NCBI GenBank assembly: GCA_024743255.1
Contig: JANSWY010000001.1
Span: forward strand, 310,001-374,000
Source: a bacterium
GTDB lineage: Bacteria; Bacteroidota; Bacteroidia; Cytophagales; Cyclobacteriaceae
DNA: 64,000 nt
Reading direction: 5' to 3'
The first letter of the stretch is position 1. Every line of letters starts with the position of its first letter. Under the pieces are notes generated by a model that was not told the DNA's origin, did not search any database, and saw only the letters and a list, made by a program, of their open reading frames with translations. Shown piece after piece: positions 49,941-59,124 of this stretch. A program made the translations under genes and the position numbers.

Positions 49941-51605
49941 TCAATTACAGCTACTAATTGTTTTCCACCAATGTTCACCAGAACCCGGAACTACCCATAG
50001 TGGTCCGGTTTGTGCTTCGTAGATTGTGCCATTGTATGAAACTCTGTCACCTGTATTGTAGATGGTGGGATATGGTTGCCATGCGGCTACATCACAATTA
50101 TCATTGTTGTCATCATCTCCATCATCATTGTCTCCATCATCGTTATCTCCGCCATCATTGTCGTCACCATCATCATTGCCATCATCATTGCCATCATCTC
50201 CATCACAATCTTCTATGAACTCCCAGGGTTTGCCGTCTCCAGTGTTATCTGATGGGATATCATTTTGAGTCCACCATTTTGCGCGATAAATGGACCCTTG
50301 GTATGAGGCACTTTGACCTCCCACATAAACTGCGGATGAGCTCCATTGTGGCGCACCATCACAGCCTGTTCCGTCATCATTATCACCGTCATCATCTCCA
50401 TCATCATTGTCGTCACCACCCTGGTAAGGAGATTCCGGATAGTTTTCAGCGTTTGCTATTGCAGCATTTATTGAAGTTCCTCCAAGTACCTGACTTGCAA
50501 CATGGAGATAACCATATGCTGAGGAATTTCCATCACCTAGCAATAATTGCCAGATCATTATTCCATCCTGGGAGTTTTGGGAGGCGATATGTGCAGATAA
50601 TTCACCTACGGTTTGGTAAGTGTATGTGTAATATGGTCCCCAAGGTTCATTTGGATAGTGAGTACCAGCGGCAATTTTGAAACCATAAGTATCTGCGTAA
50701 TGTCGATAAGCATCATACATAATAGATCGATTGGTTGCAGCACCAGTATTATAACCCTGAAAAGCAATCAAGTCAATTTTATCGCCTACTGCCTGCATAA
50801 CTGGAATCATATGGCCAGTTGCAGAAAACCCGAATAAACTGATACCAGCATTTGGCTGAGTGCCATTGTATAGGTTATCGTCAGATTCTCCGGTGACGAT
50901 GTTTCTTCTGCTATGTGCAAATGGTGAAGCAGGATCATCGTTTACAACTCCACCTAAGGCACCTACACCTGCCGGAGCACATGCCAGAATATACTCCCCT
51001 TTTGGCATAATTGCTCTGGATTGGTTGAAGAACTCAATGAAACGATCTACATTAATTTGGTCACCGATATTGGCAAAAGAACCATTTGGCTCAAAATCCC
51101 AGTCTATCCCAGCGAACCCCATATCGTCAACCAGGTCTTTTATTTGCTGGTAATCGATATCGTATGCCTGACTGGAACCCCAGTAAGTTTCACCTCCCAC
51201 TGACAAGATCACTTTTATGCCCTTAGACCTTAGTGCATCTACTGATTCTTTTAATGTTTGGCCGTTGTAAGGAGTTTGAATTCCGGTTCCTGCCAGGTCA
51301 TATGAACCCTTTGTGTACCGTAGGTTTGGTCTGGCAAAAGCAAGGAACAAGTGATTGACATGTTCAGGGACATCTCTAAGTTTAGAACCTTGCCCAGGTG
51401 ATGCCCAATTTTCTGACCATGAGGGAAAGTATCCCAGGATTACTGGATCGTTGGAGTTGGTAGTTTCCAGAACCGCGTCTGATTTTGAGGCAGGTTCTGA
51501 GTTTAATGCAGAGGGCTCCAACACATCCTCACTGCAAGAAATTGATAATAGTAGGGCAATACAAATCCACATTGAATTTGCCCAATTCACTCTATTAATG
51601 TTCAT
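49941..51605 (-). CDS. GH18 chitinase lipoprotein with two CBM5/12 modules
   Basis: A 554-residue lipoprotein (lipobox SISC at Cys24; a short spacer follows). The GH18 domain spans about 50-370, with VILSVGG and the catalytic block AGIDWDFE; the first Asp of DxxDxDxE is Ala here, while both later Asp residues and the catalytic Glu are kept. Two CBM5/12 modules follow (VYVGGQSASYQGSIYRAKWW and IYNTGDRVSYNGTIYEAQ), separated by Asp/Gly/Asn linkers. It cleaves chitin chains at the surface, complementing the LPMO encoded downstream. I use the ATG at 51605, the start of the signal peptide. Confidence 0.9.
   Translation of the reverse strand: MNINRVNWANSMWICIALLLSISCSEDVLEPSALNSEPASKSDAVLETTNSNDPVILGYFPSWSENWASPGQGSKLRDVPEHVNHLFLAFARPNLRYTKGSYDLAGTGIQTPYNGQTLKESVDALRSKGIKVILSVGGETYWGSSQAYDIDYQQIKDLVDDMGFAGIDWDFEPNGSFANIGDQINVDRFIEFFNQSRAIMPKGEYILACAPAGVGALGGVVNDDPASPFAHSRRNIVTGESDDNLYNGTQPNAGISLFGFSATGHMIPVMQAVGDKIDLIAFQGYNTGAATNRSIMYDAYRHYADTYGFKIAAGTHYPNEPWGPYYTYTYQTVGELSAHIASQNSQDGIMIWQLLLGDGNSSAYGYLHVASQVLGGTSINAAIANAENYPESPYQGGDDNDDGDDDGDNDDGTGCDGAPQWSSSAVYVGGQSASYQGSIYRAKWWTQNDIPSDNTGDGKPWEFIEDCDGDDGNDDGNDDGDDNDGGDNDDGDNDDGDDDNNDNCDVAAWQPYPTIYNTGDRVSYNGTIYEAQTGPLWVVPGSGEHWWKTISSCN
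50101..50205. repeat. Low-complexity repeat in chitinase gene, second linker
   Basis: This stretch is a near-repeating (ATC)n/(ATT)n pattern, such as CATCATCATTG, encoding Asp, Gly and Asn in the linker between the two carbohydrate-binding modules. A shorter stretch of the same type, at about 50372-50419, encodes the first linker. Such tracts are prone to length change. Confidence 0.85.
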
Positions 51606-51849
51606 TTTATATAGGTATTTAATGGTTACTAATACCCTCCAAAGTAACCCATGAAATGCACATCTCATTATTTTTTAGCTCAATGGGGATGGTTTGTAGC
51701 TTAACAGCATGTCGATGGATTTCTGCAGCTTTTCGCATAACGGTTTAGTTGATTTTAGGTTTGCTAAAATTGATGTTAATAAAACTTAACACAAACTTAG
51801 ACGACTAAAAGCTTCCTTTGAGGGTCTTTCTTTCGTTTGATGCCTTGGA

Positions 51850-54174
51850 ATGCATATGATTAAACCTTTACTTATTCTACAACTGTTTTTAACAGCTTTT
51901 AGCCTCCGTGCTCAGAAGTTTACAGTCAATGGCTATGTACGAGATGCTCAAAGTGGTGAGAACCTAATTGGCGCCACTGTTTTTGATACCTATTCTCAGA
52001 AAGGTGCCATCACGAATATCTACGGTTTTTATAGCCTTACACTTCCTTCTGACAGTATCAATCTGGTGATTTCATTTGTGGGGTATGAAGATGGACAGGC
52101 AAAAATGTATTTAGGCAGCAATCAAAAAAAGGATTTCAATTTATCTCCAGGTGCTGTTTTGGAAGAGTTGGTTTTGACAGCATATGATTCCCTGGATTCT
52201 GAACCTGGGATTAGTCAGCTTAATGTTACGGTCAAACAAATCAGTGATGTTCCCGCATTTATGGGAGAGGTGGATGTTTTAAAATCATTGCAACTGCTTC
52301 CAGGAATTCAGGGAGGCAATGAAGGTACTAGTGGCATCTATGTACGAGGAGGAGGTCCCGATCAGAATTTGATATTGATTGATGGTGTGCCGGTATATAA
52401 TGCATCTCACCTATTTGGTTTCTTTTCGGTTTTTAATGCTGATGCAATCAATAATATTTCAGTCATCAAAGGAGGTTTCCCCGCGAGGTATGGAGGTAGA
52501 CTTTCATCAGTAGTTGATATTTCTTTGAAGGAAGGGAATAATCAGAAGCTAACTGGAACGGGCTCAATTGGTCTTTTGTCTGCCAAGTTTACACTGGAAG
52601 GTCCAATTAAATCAGAAAATACTTCTTTTATTTTCTCAGCCAGAAGAACTTACATTGATATAGTCTCTAAACCTTTTATCAGATCTACCTCAGGAGATAA
52701 TGATAATCTTGGTTACTTTTTTCATGACTTTAATGCCAAGATCAATCACAGAATTTCAGAACGAGATCGAATATACCTGAGTTTTTATGGTGGTTTGGAC
52801 AAATTTTCTGAAATCAACCAATTCAGTGGAGGTGAATCACTAACGGAAGATACCCAGGAAGATCTTGGTCTAAAATGGGGTAACCTGATATCCGCTTTCA
52901 GGTGGAATCGCATCTATTCACCAAAGTTGTTTTCCAATGTAACAGCAACATTCAGTCAATACAATTTTGATACTCAGGAGAAACTGGCTTATCGTACTGA
53001 AGAAGATGCTGATGTGGAGGAGTCGATAAATTATGAATCTGGGATCAGAGATGTTGCTGTGAAAGTGGATTTTGATTATCTACCAAATCCTAATAATGAG
53101 GTTAAATTCGGAGGAATGGCCATTTATCATAGCTTCGAACCAGGTGTAAATCAATACTCTTCCAGTATAGTGAACCAAAACGTTACGTTTGGTGCAAAAG
53201 AGGTTAGTGCTACTGAATTGGCAGGTTATGTGGAAGATGATATTAGAATATCCTCTTCTCTCAAAGTGAATGCCGGAATTCATGGGTCCATGTTTGTAAC
53301 AGATGGAAAGGTGTTTTCATCGTTACAACCAAGACTGTCTGCAAGACTTCTATTGGGAAATTCTTATGCTCTCAAAGGATCGTATGCACAAATGACTCAG
53401 TTTATTCATTTATTGACTAATGGTGGAGTAGGATTACCAACGGACCTTTGGGTTCCTTCAACAGAGCTTATTAAGCCTCAACAATCTCAACAAATTGCTT
53501 TGGGAGTTTCCAAAAAGTTAGGCATTTGGAATGTAAGTGTTGAAACCTACTACAAGGAGATGAACAATCTTATTGAGTACGAAGATGGAGCTTCATTTTT
53601 GAATAATGATGAAAATTGGGATGATCAGGTTGTGATTGGTGATGGTGAAAGTTATGGTTTTGAATTGCTGGTGGAAAAGAAATCTGGCAGATTGAAAGGT
53701 TGGGTAGGATATACACTTTCGAAAACAACCAGACAGTTTGAAGAACTCAATTTTGGAAGGGTGTTTCCATACAAATATGATCGCAGACATGATATCAGCC
53801 TTGTATCTAGTTATCAGTTGAATAAGACTATGGCCATCAGTGGAACGTGGGTTTATGCTACAGGTAATACTTTTTCATTGCCTGTTTCCAAGTACGCATA
53901 TTTTGATTTTCCAGGAAGTGAAGGTTTGACACAGTTTAGTGAAGTAAGATTTTATGAGGAAAGAAACAATTTTAGGACACGGGATTATCATCGGCTTGAT
54001 ATTGGAGTTTCATCAAAAAAGGAGAAAACGAAGTTTGTGCGAACCTGGACTTTTGGGGCCTACAACATATATAATAGAAGGAATCCATTCTATGTGGAAC
54101 AAAGACAGGACCGACTTGTACAGTTTAGTCTGTTTCCAATCATTCCTTACATCAACTATAAAATAGAGTTTTAA
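51850..54174 (+). CDS. TonB-dependent outer-membrane receptor
   Basis: The 774-residue protein has a signal peptide, an N-terminal carboxypeptidase-like domain (about 25-95; FTVNGYVRDAQSGENLIGATVF), a plug (about 115-235; GIYVRGGGPDQNLILIDGVPVYN) and a barrel ending with a terminal strand YINYKIEF. It lacks a SusD partner; instead a DUF4249 lipoprotein follows with a one-base overlap. Substrate is unknown. The divergent chitinase/LPMO operon 244 bases away makes chitin-derived ligands a reasonable guess, nothing more. Confidence 0.88.
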   Translation: MHMIKPLLILQLFLTAFSLRAQKFTVNGYVRDAQSGENLIGATVFDTYSQKGAITNIYGFYSLTLPSDSINLVISFVGYEDGQAKMYLGSNQKKDFNLSPGAVLEELVLTAYDSLDSEPGISQLNVTVKQISDVPAFMGEVDVLKSLQLLPGIQGGNEGTSGIYVRGGGPDQNLILIDGVPVYNASHLFGFFSVFNADAINNISVIKGGFPARYGGRLSSVVDISLKEGNNQKLTGTGSIGLLSAKFTLEGPIKSENTSFIFSARRTYIDIVSKPFIRSTSGDNDNLGYFFHDFNAKINHRISERDRIYLSFYGGLDKFSEINQFSGGESLTEDTQEDLGLKWGNLISAFRWNRIYSPKLFSNVTATFSQYNFDTQEKLAYRTEEDADVEESINYESGIRDVAVKVDFDYLPNPNNEVKFGGMAIYHSFEPGVNQYSSSIVNQNVTFGAKEVSATELAGYVEDDIRISSSLKVNAGIHGSMFVTDGKVFSSLQPRLSARLLLGNSYALKGSYAQMTQFIHLLTNGGVGLPTDLWVPSTELIKPQQSQQIALGVSKKLGIWNVSVETYYKEMNNLIEYEDGASFLNNDENWDDQVVIGDGESYGFELLVEKKSGRLKGWVGYTLSKTTRQFEELNFGRVFPYKYDRRHDISLVSSYQLNKTMAISGTWVYATGNTFSLPVSKYAYFDFPGSEGLTQFSEVRFYEERNNFRTRDYHRLDIGVSSKKEKTKFVRTWTFGAYNIYNRRNPFYVEQRQDRLVQFSLFPIIPYINYKIEF

Positions 54175-55136
54175 TGAGGGTTTTGATCATATTGACAATT
54201 GTGTTTCTATTGGGTTCCTGTACATTGGAACTCGAATTAGATGCACCTGCAACTACTCCAGAATTAGTTGTGAACAGCATAGCCGAGGCATATGGTGATT
54301 CTCTTGTAGTTCAGGTGTGGGAAAGTACTGATATTCTAAGCAATGTTTCAGACCTGCATATTACTGATGCTAGAGTTTCGCTTTACGCGGATGATAGATA
54401 TCTGCTGGATTTAGTTGAGATTAATGATCCAAATGACCAGTTGGGTGAATTCTATTACACTCCAGTTCCAAATACTTTGAGCCCGGGAACGAAATACACA
54501 ATTGAGGTTAATAAGGACGGTTATCCAGTTGCAATAGCGGAAGAGGTTATTGAAGAAAGGCCGTTGGATTTTGCAGCGAGTTCTGTGTGCAGAAAATGCT
54601 TTTGTGAATATGATGAAAGTACAGAGCTAACTACAGTAACCGTTACGATCGCAGATGAACCAGGGCCGGATTATTATCACTTAATAATTAACTATTCAAT
54701 CCTGATTTATGATTTTGTTCCTGAAATTACTTCTTCACGAGCTCGTGTTTTTGGGGAATATTTTGAGTCTAATAGTCCGGTTTTTGAAGATCATATAGTC
54801 AATGGACCTAATAGACCTTTGGTATTTACGGATGAATTATTTGATGGTATGACTCAGACTATTTCTTTTACAGTGGAGGATGGTCCTGCAGTGGCGCCAT
54901 TTCAGGGAATTTATTGTAACAACGATTTGACATTGGGAGCTCAAATTGAAATTGAATTGAGAAGAGTCTCTGAAGCTTATTACAATTATTACAATACCGT
55001 GACACTACAGGATCAGGCTTTGGATAATCCTTTTGCTGAGCCTGTTCAGGTATTTAATAACATACGGGGTGGAAAAGGAATTTTTGGTTCTTATGGGTCG
55101 GTGAAGATGGATATTGATGTAAGTAGCGGGGATTAA
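54174..55136 (+). CDS. DUF4249 lipoprotein
   Basis: A 320-residue lipoprotein (lipobox LLGSC) matching DUF4249, with TPELVVNSIAEAYGDSLVVQVWES near the N terminus and PGTKYTIEVNKDGYPVAIAEE. DUF4249 proteins are typical partners of TonB receptors of the present type, probably on the cell surface. Its start overlaps the receptor stop by one base (TAATG). A CRKCFC cluster in the middle of the protein is notable. Confidence 0.87.
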   Translation: MRVLIILTIVFLLGSCTLELELDAPATTPELVVNSIAEAYGDSLVVQVWESTDILSNVSDLHITDARVSLYADDRYLLDLVEINDPNDQLGEFYYTPVPNTLSPGTKYTIEVNKDGYPVAIAEEVIEERPLDFAASSVCRKCFCEYDESTELTTVTVTIADEPGPDYYHLIINYSILIYDFVPEITSSRARVFGEYFESNSPVFEDHIVNGPNRPLVFTDELFDGMTQTISFTVEDGPAVAPFQGIYCNNDLTLGAQIEIELRRVSEAYYNYYNTVTLQDQALDNPFAEPVQVFNNIRGGKGIFGSYGSVKMDIDVSSGD

Positions 55137-55161
55137 TTGCGGGATATTGGGTTACCAGTTA

Positions 55162-55386
55162 TCACTTTTTTCGAAATATTTCCACAACATAAAATATTAC
55201 ATGTGTTCCAAACATAATGCCTATAGAAATTAATAGTACTGCTAAATGAAAGCCACTAAAACTACTGTTGATTCCGTCAAATTTTTCATGATTTACTAAA
55301 CCAGTTATAACTATTAAGTACCCCAACCCAAGACTAATTAGTGGATAAAAATAGATCAGTAGTCGGGTGGTTTTATTAGGCCTCAC
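55162..55386 (-). CDS. Two-helix small membrane protein
   Basis: A 74-residue protein with two membrane helices (about 8-28 and 46-68). It begins MRPNKTTRLLIY and ends IFRKK. It is two bases downstream of the MutS-like gene's stop, so the two are probably co-transcribed. No family was recognised. Confidence 0.6.
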   Translation of the reverse strand: MRPNKTTRLLIYFYPLISLGLGYLIVITGLVNHEKFDGINSSFSGFHLAVLLISIGIMFGTHVIFYVVEIFRKK

Positions 55387-55388
55387 TG

Positions 55389-57200
55389 TTAATTATTAAC
55401 AATAATCCCCATTTTCTCCATCAGCTTGCTAGCATTAAAACTCTTGCAAGGACCGTCTGTCAATTTGTAGTCAAAAATGATATCATCATCTTTTATGATA
55501 CTATTAAAGCTATAGTTTCTGATTTTCTGGTTCTCATTTTCCAATTCACTTAATGCCAGATCGTGAGTGGAAATAAGTCCATATGCTCTCTTTTCTGAAA
55601 GTTGATTGGCAAGGGCAATAGCCCCTTTGTGTCTGTCGTCTGAGTTGGTGCCTTTCAGAATTTCATCCAAGACATAAAATGTAGATTCACTTTCTTCTAC
55701 ATGTTCCAAAAGCTGCTTGATTCTCTTTAGTTCAGCGTAAAATGAACTTGTACTTTCTTCAAGATTATCTTTTGTTCTCATTGAGGTGAACACATCGGTT
55801 GTTGACATGCTAAGTGATTCAGCGAATACCGGTGCGCCCATTTGCGCCAGAACCATATTTACACCTAATGTCCTTTCAAATGTAGATTTACCAGACATAT
55901 TGGATCCTGTGATAATGTTAACTTCTCCTTCACCAGTAGTCTTAAAATCATTTACCTGGCAGACGTTCTTCGGAATCAATGGATGCCCAAGCTGCTTGGC
56001 ATCAAACTCAAATTTTGAATTGGCAACTGCCGGATAGTGATAGTTTTTATTCAAATGATAGAATCCGGCAACACTGCTCAAAGTTTCAATTTCATGAACC
56101 ACATCCAACCAATCATGAATTTTGTGAGCATGCGCTTTTTTCCACTTCATTGCAGAATACACCAGGTAATAATCAATCATGAAAAGCCCATCTATCAATA
56201 TGTAAAACATACTTGCTCTGGAGCTGAATCTGTATACTATGCGCTTCAATTCACGAATGCTTTCAGAAGCTTTGTGCTGATCTACTAGCAGTTTAGCCTG
56301 AAGTGATTGAAGATATGGATTGGCGAAAGACTCTTTTTCTATCAACTTAAGGACTGCTACATATGCTTCAATAATATAAACTGACGAATTCAGCTTCTCT
56401 CCAAGTTCTTTAGCGACACTAAAAACGACTCCAAGAACCATAAGGGAAAAGAAAAAGCTAAGTGCAAAGTATCCATAGTTTGAGAAATCAATAAACGTCA
56501 TGGTCATGGTAGCCATATTAATTGCCACCATTATTATACTAATGATGTACAGAACATTAGCATCTTTTAGTTTGATATCAGTCTGCATCCATGAAAATAA
56601 GCCTCCAAGCTTCTCCTCGGGGTGTTCTTTTTCATGCAACTGATAGGATACCCTTGCCTCTGCAGCTAGCTGATGCCTGAAATCTACCTTTTCTGCAAGC
56701 TCTGCAGTTGCGGTTTGGCGTTCTTTAATTTCATCTACTTTGGCTCGTTTCAACAACCATTTTGCCAGAAGATTTTTGGAGTGATGAAAGGTACATCTTG
56801 ACAGCAGTTGGTATACTGAATGTCTTCCAAATATATCCAGGTCATAAGCATATGGATGATGCTCATCCATGAATCCATTTCCTTCTTCAAAATTGGAGAG
56901 ATCGAGCTTGGATCTTTTGATTTCTTCGTGGTTTACTTCAGACAGTTGGGTATAAATCTTGAAACTTTGATTGGCACTTTTATGAGCAATTATGAATGCG
57001 ATAAAACCAATAAGACTAAGGATAACAAGACCCAGCACAATCATATTAAAACCTGATGAGAGCCCATAAATAAACAGTCCCACAAAGCTCAAAAATGAAA
57101 TGAATCTTGCCCAGGATAGACGTCTTGCTTTACCTTGAAAATTAGCTGCTATTTCATCAAACCGCTGGATGCGCTCTGTCAATTGTTCTTCGATACCCAT
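55389..57200 (-). CDS. Membrane-anchored MutS-family ATPase
   Basis: The 603-residue protein has an N-terminal region with two membrane helices (about 33-75), a middle region with two more helices (about 215-265), and a C-terminal MutS ATPase domain. The ATPase carries Walker A GSNMSGKST, the Asp-Glu Walker B in FYVLDEILKGTNSDDRHKG, and STHDLALSELE. The mismatch-recognition domain I of MutS is absent. Such membrane MutS homologues occur in Bacteroidota, and their function is unknown. I use the ATG at 57200; 39 in-frame residues further upstream are not plausible as N terminus. Confidence 0.85.
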   Translation of the reverse strand: MGIEEQLTERIQRFDEIAANFQGKARRLSWARFISFLSFVGLFIYGLSSGFNMIVLGLVILSLIGFIAFIIAHKSANQSFKIYTQLSEVNHEEIKRSKLDLSNFEEGNGFMDEHHPYAYDLDIFGRHSVYQLLSRCTFHHSKNLLAKWLLKRAKVDEIKERQTATAELAEKVDFRHQLAAEARVSYQLHEKEHPEEKLGGLFSWMQTDIKLKDANVLYIISIIMVAINMATMTMTFIDFSNYGYFALSFFFSLMVLGVVFSVAKELGEKLNSSVYIIEAYVAVLKLIEKESFANPYLQSLQAKLLVDQHKASESIRELKRIVYRFSSRASMFYILIDGLFMIDYYLVYSAMKWKKAHAHKIHDWLDVVHEIETLSSVAGFYHLNKNYHYPAVANSKFEFDAKQLGHPLIPKNVCQVNDFKTTGEGEVNIITGSNMSGKSTFERTLGVNMVLAQMGAPVFAESLSMSTTDVFTSMRTKDNLEESTSSFYAELKRIKQLLEHVEESESTFYVLDEILKGTNSDDRHKGAIALANQLSEKRAYGLISTHDLALSELENENQKIRNYSFNSIIKDDDIIFDYKLTDGPCKSFNASKLMEKMGIIVNN

Positions 57201-57352
57201 AATTACCAGAAATGTATTCCCACAAGAATACGAAAAAATGGAAGATTGGATTAGATCCAGGTAGAGAAATCGAGCATTTGATGGTTTTTTGAGTCGCTTG
57301 TTAACAAAATTGACCAATCTCCGTCATGCTTCTGAATTACACCGAAAACGAT

Positions 57353-57988
57353 ATGACTAAAATCAAACAACTAATCTGGACACAAATAATAATCATCTAT
57401 ACGCGCTACCTTGTTGGTGGCGCGTTTGTCTTTGCCAGTATCATCAAGATTGAAGGTAACCGATTCACGACAGAAAGTGGAGCGGAAAATCCTATTGATA
57501 GTGCCTGGCACTTTTTTGAGACCATGTATGAGTCAGGACTGTACTGGCAGTTTATCGGAGTGTGTCAGTTGGTGGCAGGTTGTTTACTGATGACTCAGAA
57601 ATATGCGAAACTTGGAGCCGTGATCAATTTGCCGATTATTCTCAACATTTTTGTTATCACCCTATCATACGAATTTGGCTATACACCAGTAATTACTGGG
57701 ATGATGCTACTGGCGAATCTTGCTTTGATTGTTTGGCACTGGGATGAACTAAAAGTTCTGTTTAACATCCCACCGTCATACAATCTCACTATCCGATTGG
57801 AGCAACACTCTGTATGGTCCATTACAGGAATTGGGCTATTCCTATTTACCGTGGTATATCGAACTATGGTTACCAAATACAATTTGATCCTTTGGTTTAC
57901 CGCTTGTTTGCTGATCGGATTGATTGGGTTTATTTATGGAATTATTGTTGAAAGGAAGAGAAGGAAAGTGGTATTACAGGTGGCCTAA
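57353..57988 (+). CDS. DoxX-like membrane protein
   Basis: A 211-residue protein with six or so membrane helices. The block ARYLVGGAFVFASIIKIEGNRF, or close to it (RYLVGGAFVF, KIEGNRF in the sequence), and LVAGCLLMTQKYAKLGAVINLP are typical of the DoxX/DoxD-like family. I chose the ATG at 57353; an alternative at 57326 adds nine residues. It is divergent from the MutS-like gene. Function is not known. Confidence 0.72.
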   Translation: MTKIKQLIWTQIIIIYTRYLVGGAFVFASIIKIEGNRFTTESGAENPIDSAWHFFETMYESGLYWQFIGVCQLVAGCLLMTQKYAKLGAVINLPIILNIFVITLSYEFGYTPVITGMMLLANLALIVWHWDELKVLFNIPPSYNLTIRLEQHSVWSITGIGLFLFTVVYRTMVTKYNLILWFTACLLIGLIGFIYGIIVERKRRKVVLQVA

Positions 57989-58114
57989 TTGTCGTATTTA
58001 ATTCATTGAATCAAAATCATAGTGTAATTGGCACTAAAGGCATTGCTTTTTACCAGACTACTGGAATATATTGCCATCATAAAGCCCCAGCCAAACTACT
58101 TAAATATTAAGACT

Positions 58115-59101
58115 ATGAATTTCAGAACACTTGGTAAAAATGGATTTGATGTAAGCGAGATTGGATTGGGCTGCTGGCAATTGGGTAGCGATTGGGGGGA
58201 AGGGATTGATAAGGATTCAGCTTTTCAAATATTGCAGGAGGCTATTGATCAGGGAATTACTTTTTTTGATACAGCAGATGTATATGGAGATGGTAAAAGT
58301 GAAAGGCTGATTGGTGAGTTTTTGAAAGGAAAGAATCTCCCAATTAGAGTTGCAACAAAGTTTGGGAGAAGAGCTAATGCTTACCCAGATAAATATTCCA
58401 AAGAAGTTTTAGTGGAATCAGTGAAGGCATCTTGTGAGAGGTTAGGGACAGATTCTTTGGACCTGGTACAGCTTCATTGCATTCCAACGGAAGAACTAAG
58501 AAAGGGTGATATTTTCAATTGGTTAAGAGAGATTAAATCTGACGGTTTGATAAAAGCCTTTGGAGCTAGTGTAGAAACAGTTGAAGAAGGGTTGATCTGT
58601 ATGGAACAGGAGGGGATTCAATCATTGCAGGTGATTTTTAACGTGTTTCGACAAAAGCTCGTGAAGGAATTACTTCCGGTAGCTAAGAGAAAGAATGTTG
58701 GAATTATCGTGAGACTACCATTGGCCAGTGGCTTACTTGCTGGCAAGTTCACCAAAGAGACAACATTTGCTGAATCCGATCACAGGAATTACAATAAAGA
58801 TGGAGCAGCATTTAGTGTTGGAGAAACTTTTGCGGGATTGAAGTTTGAAAAAGGTCTGGACTTGGTTGAGCAGATAAAGTCAGAATACCCCCCAGAGGGA
58901 TACAGCATGGTAGATATGACTTTGAGATGGATTTTGGATCATGATGCAGTCACTACTATTATTCCTGGTGCAAGTTCACCCAAACAAGTAATAGGTAACG
59001 TAAAGGCCGCTGGTTTAAGTGGTTTGTCTGATAAATTGCATGAAAAGCTCTCTAAATTTTACGTGGAGGAAGTTCATGACCATGTGAGAGGAGTTTATTG
59101 A
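58115..59101 (+). CDS. Aldo/keto reductase
   Basis: The 328-residue TIM-barrel enzyme has the AKR opening MNFRTLGKNGFDVSEIGLGCW and the catalytic tetrad elements Asp and Tyr in FFDTADVYGDGKSE, Lys in VATKFGRR, and His in LVQLHCIP. Cofactor-binding AIIPG-type sequence is present as TIIPGASSPKQV. It belongs to the broad Tas/YajO-like group; the physiological carbonyl substrate is unknown. I use the ATG at 58115, because upstream in-frame codons do not extend the fold. Confidence 0.88.
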   Translation: MNFRTLGKNGFDVSEIGLGCWQLGSDWGEGIDKDSAFQILQEAIDQGITFFDTADVYGDGKSERLIGEFLKGKNLPIRVATKFGRRANAYPDKYSKEVLVESVKASCERLGTDSLDLVQLHCIPTEELRKGDIFNWLREIKSDGLIKAFGASVETVEEGLICMEQEGIQSLQVIFNVFRQKLVKELLPVAKRKNVGIIVRLPLASGLLAGKFTKETTFAESDHRNYNKDGAAFSVGETFAGLKFEKGLDLVEQIKSEYPPEGYSMVDMTLRWILDHDAVTTIIPGASSPKQVIGNVKAAGLSGLSDKLHEKLSKFYVEEVHDHVRGVY

Positions 59102-59124
59102 TGGCATTTGGATAATTTAGTGCC

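Noticed and set aside
49958-50680. His- and Ser-rich open frames opposite the chitinase gene
   Set aside because: These are antisense readings of Asp/Gly linker codons, with no start context; they are shadows.
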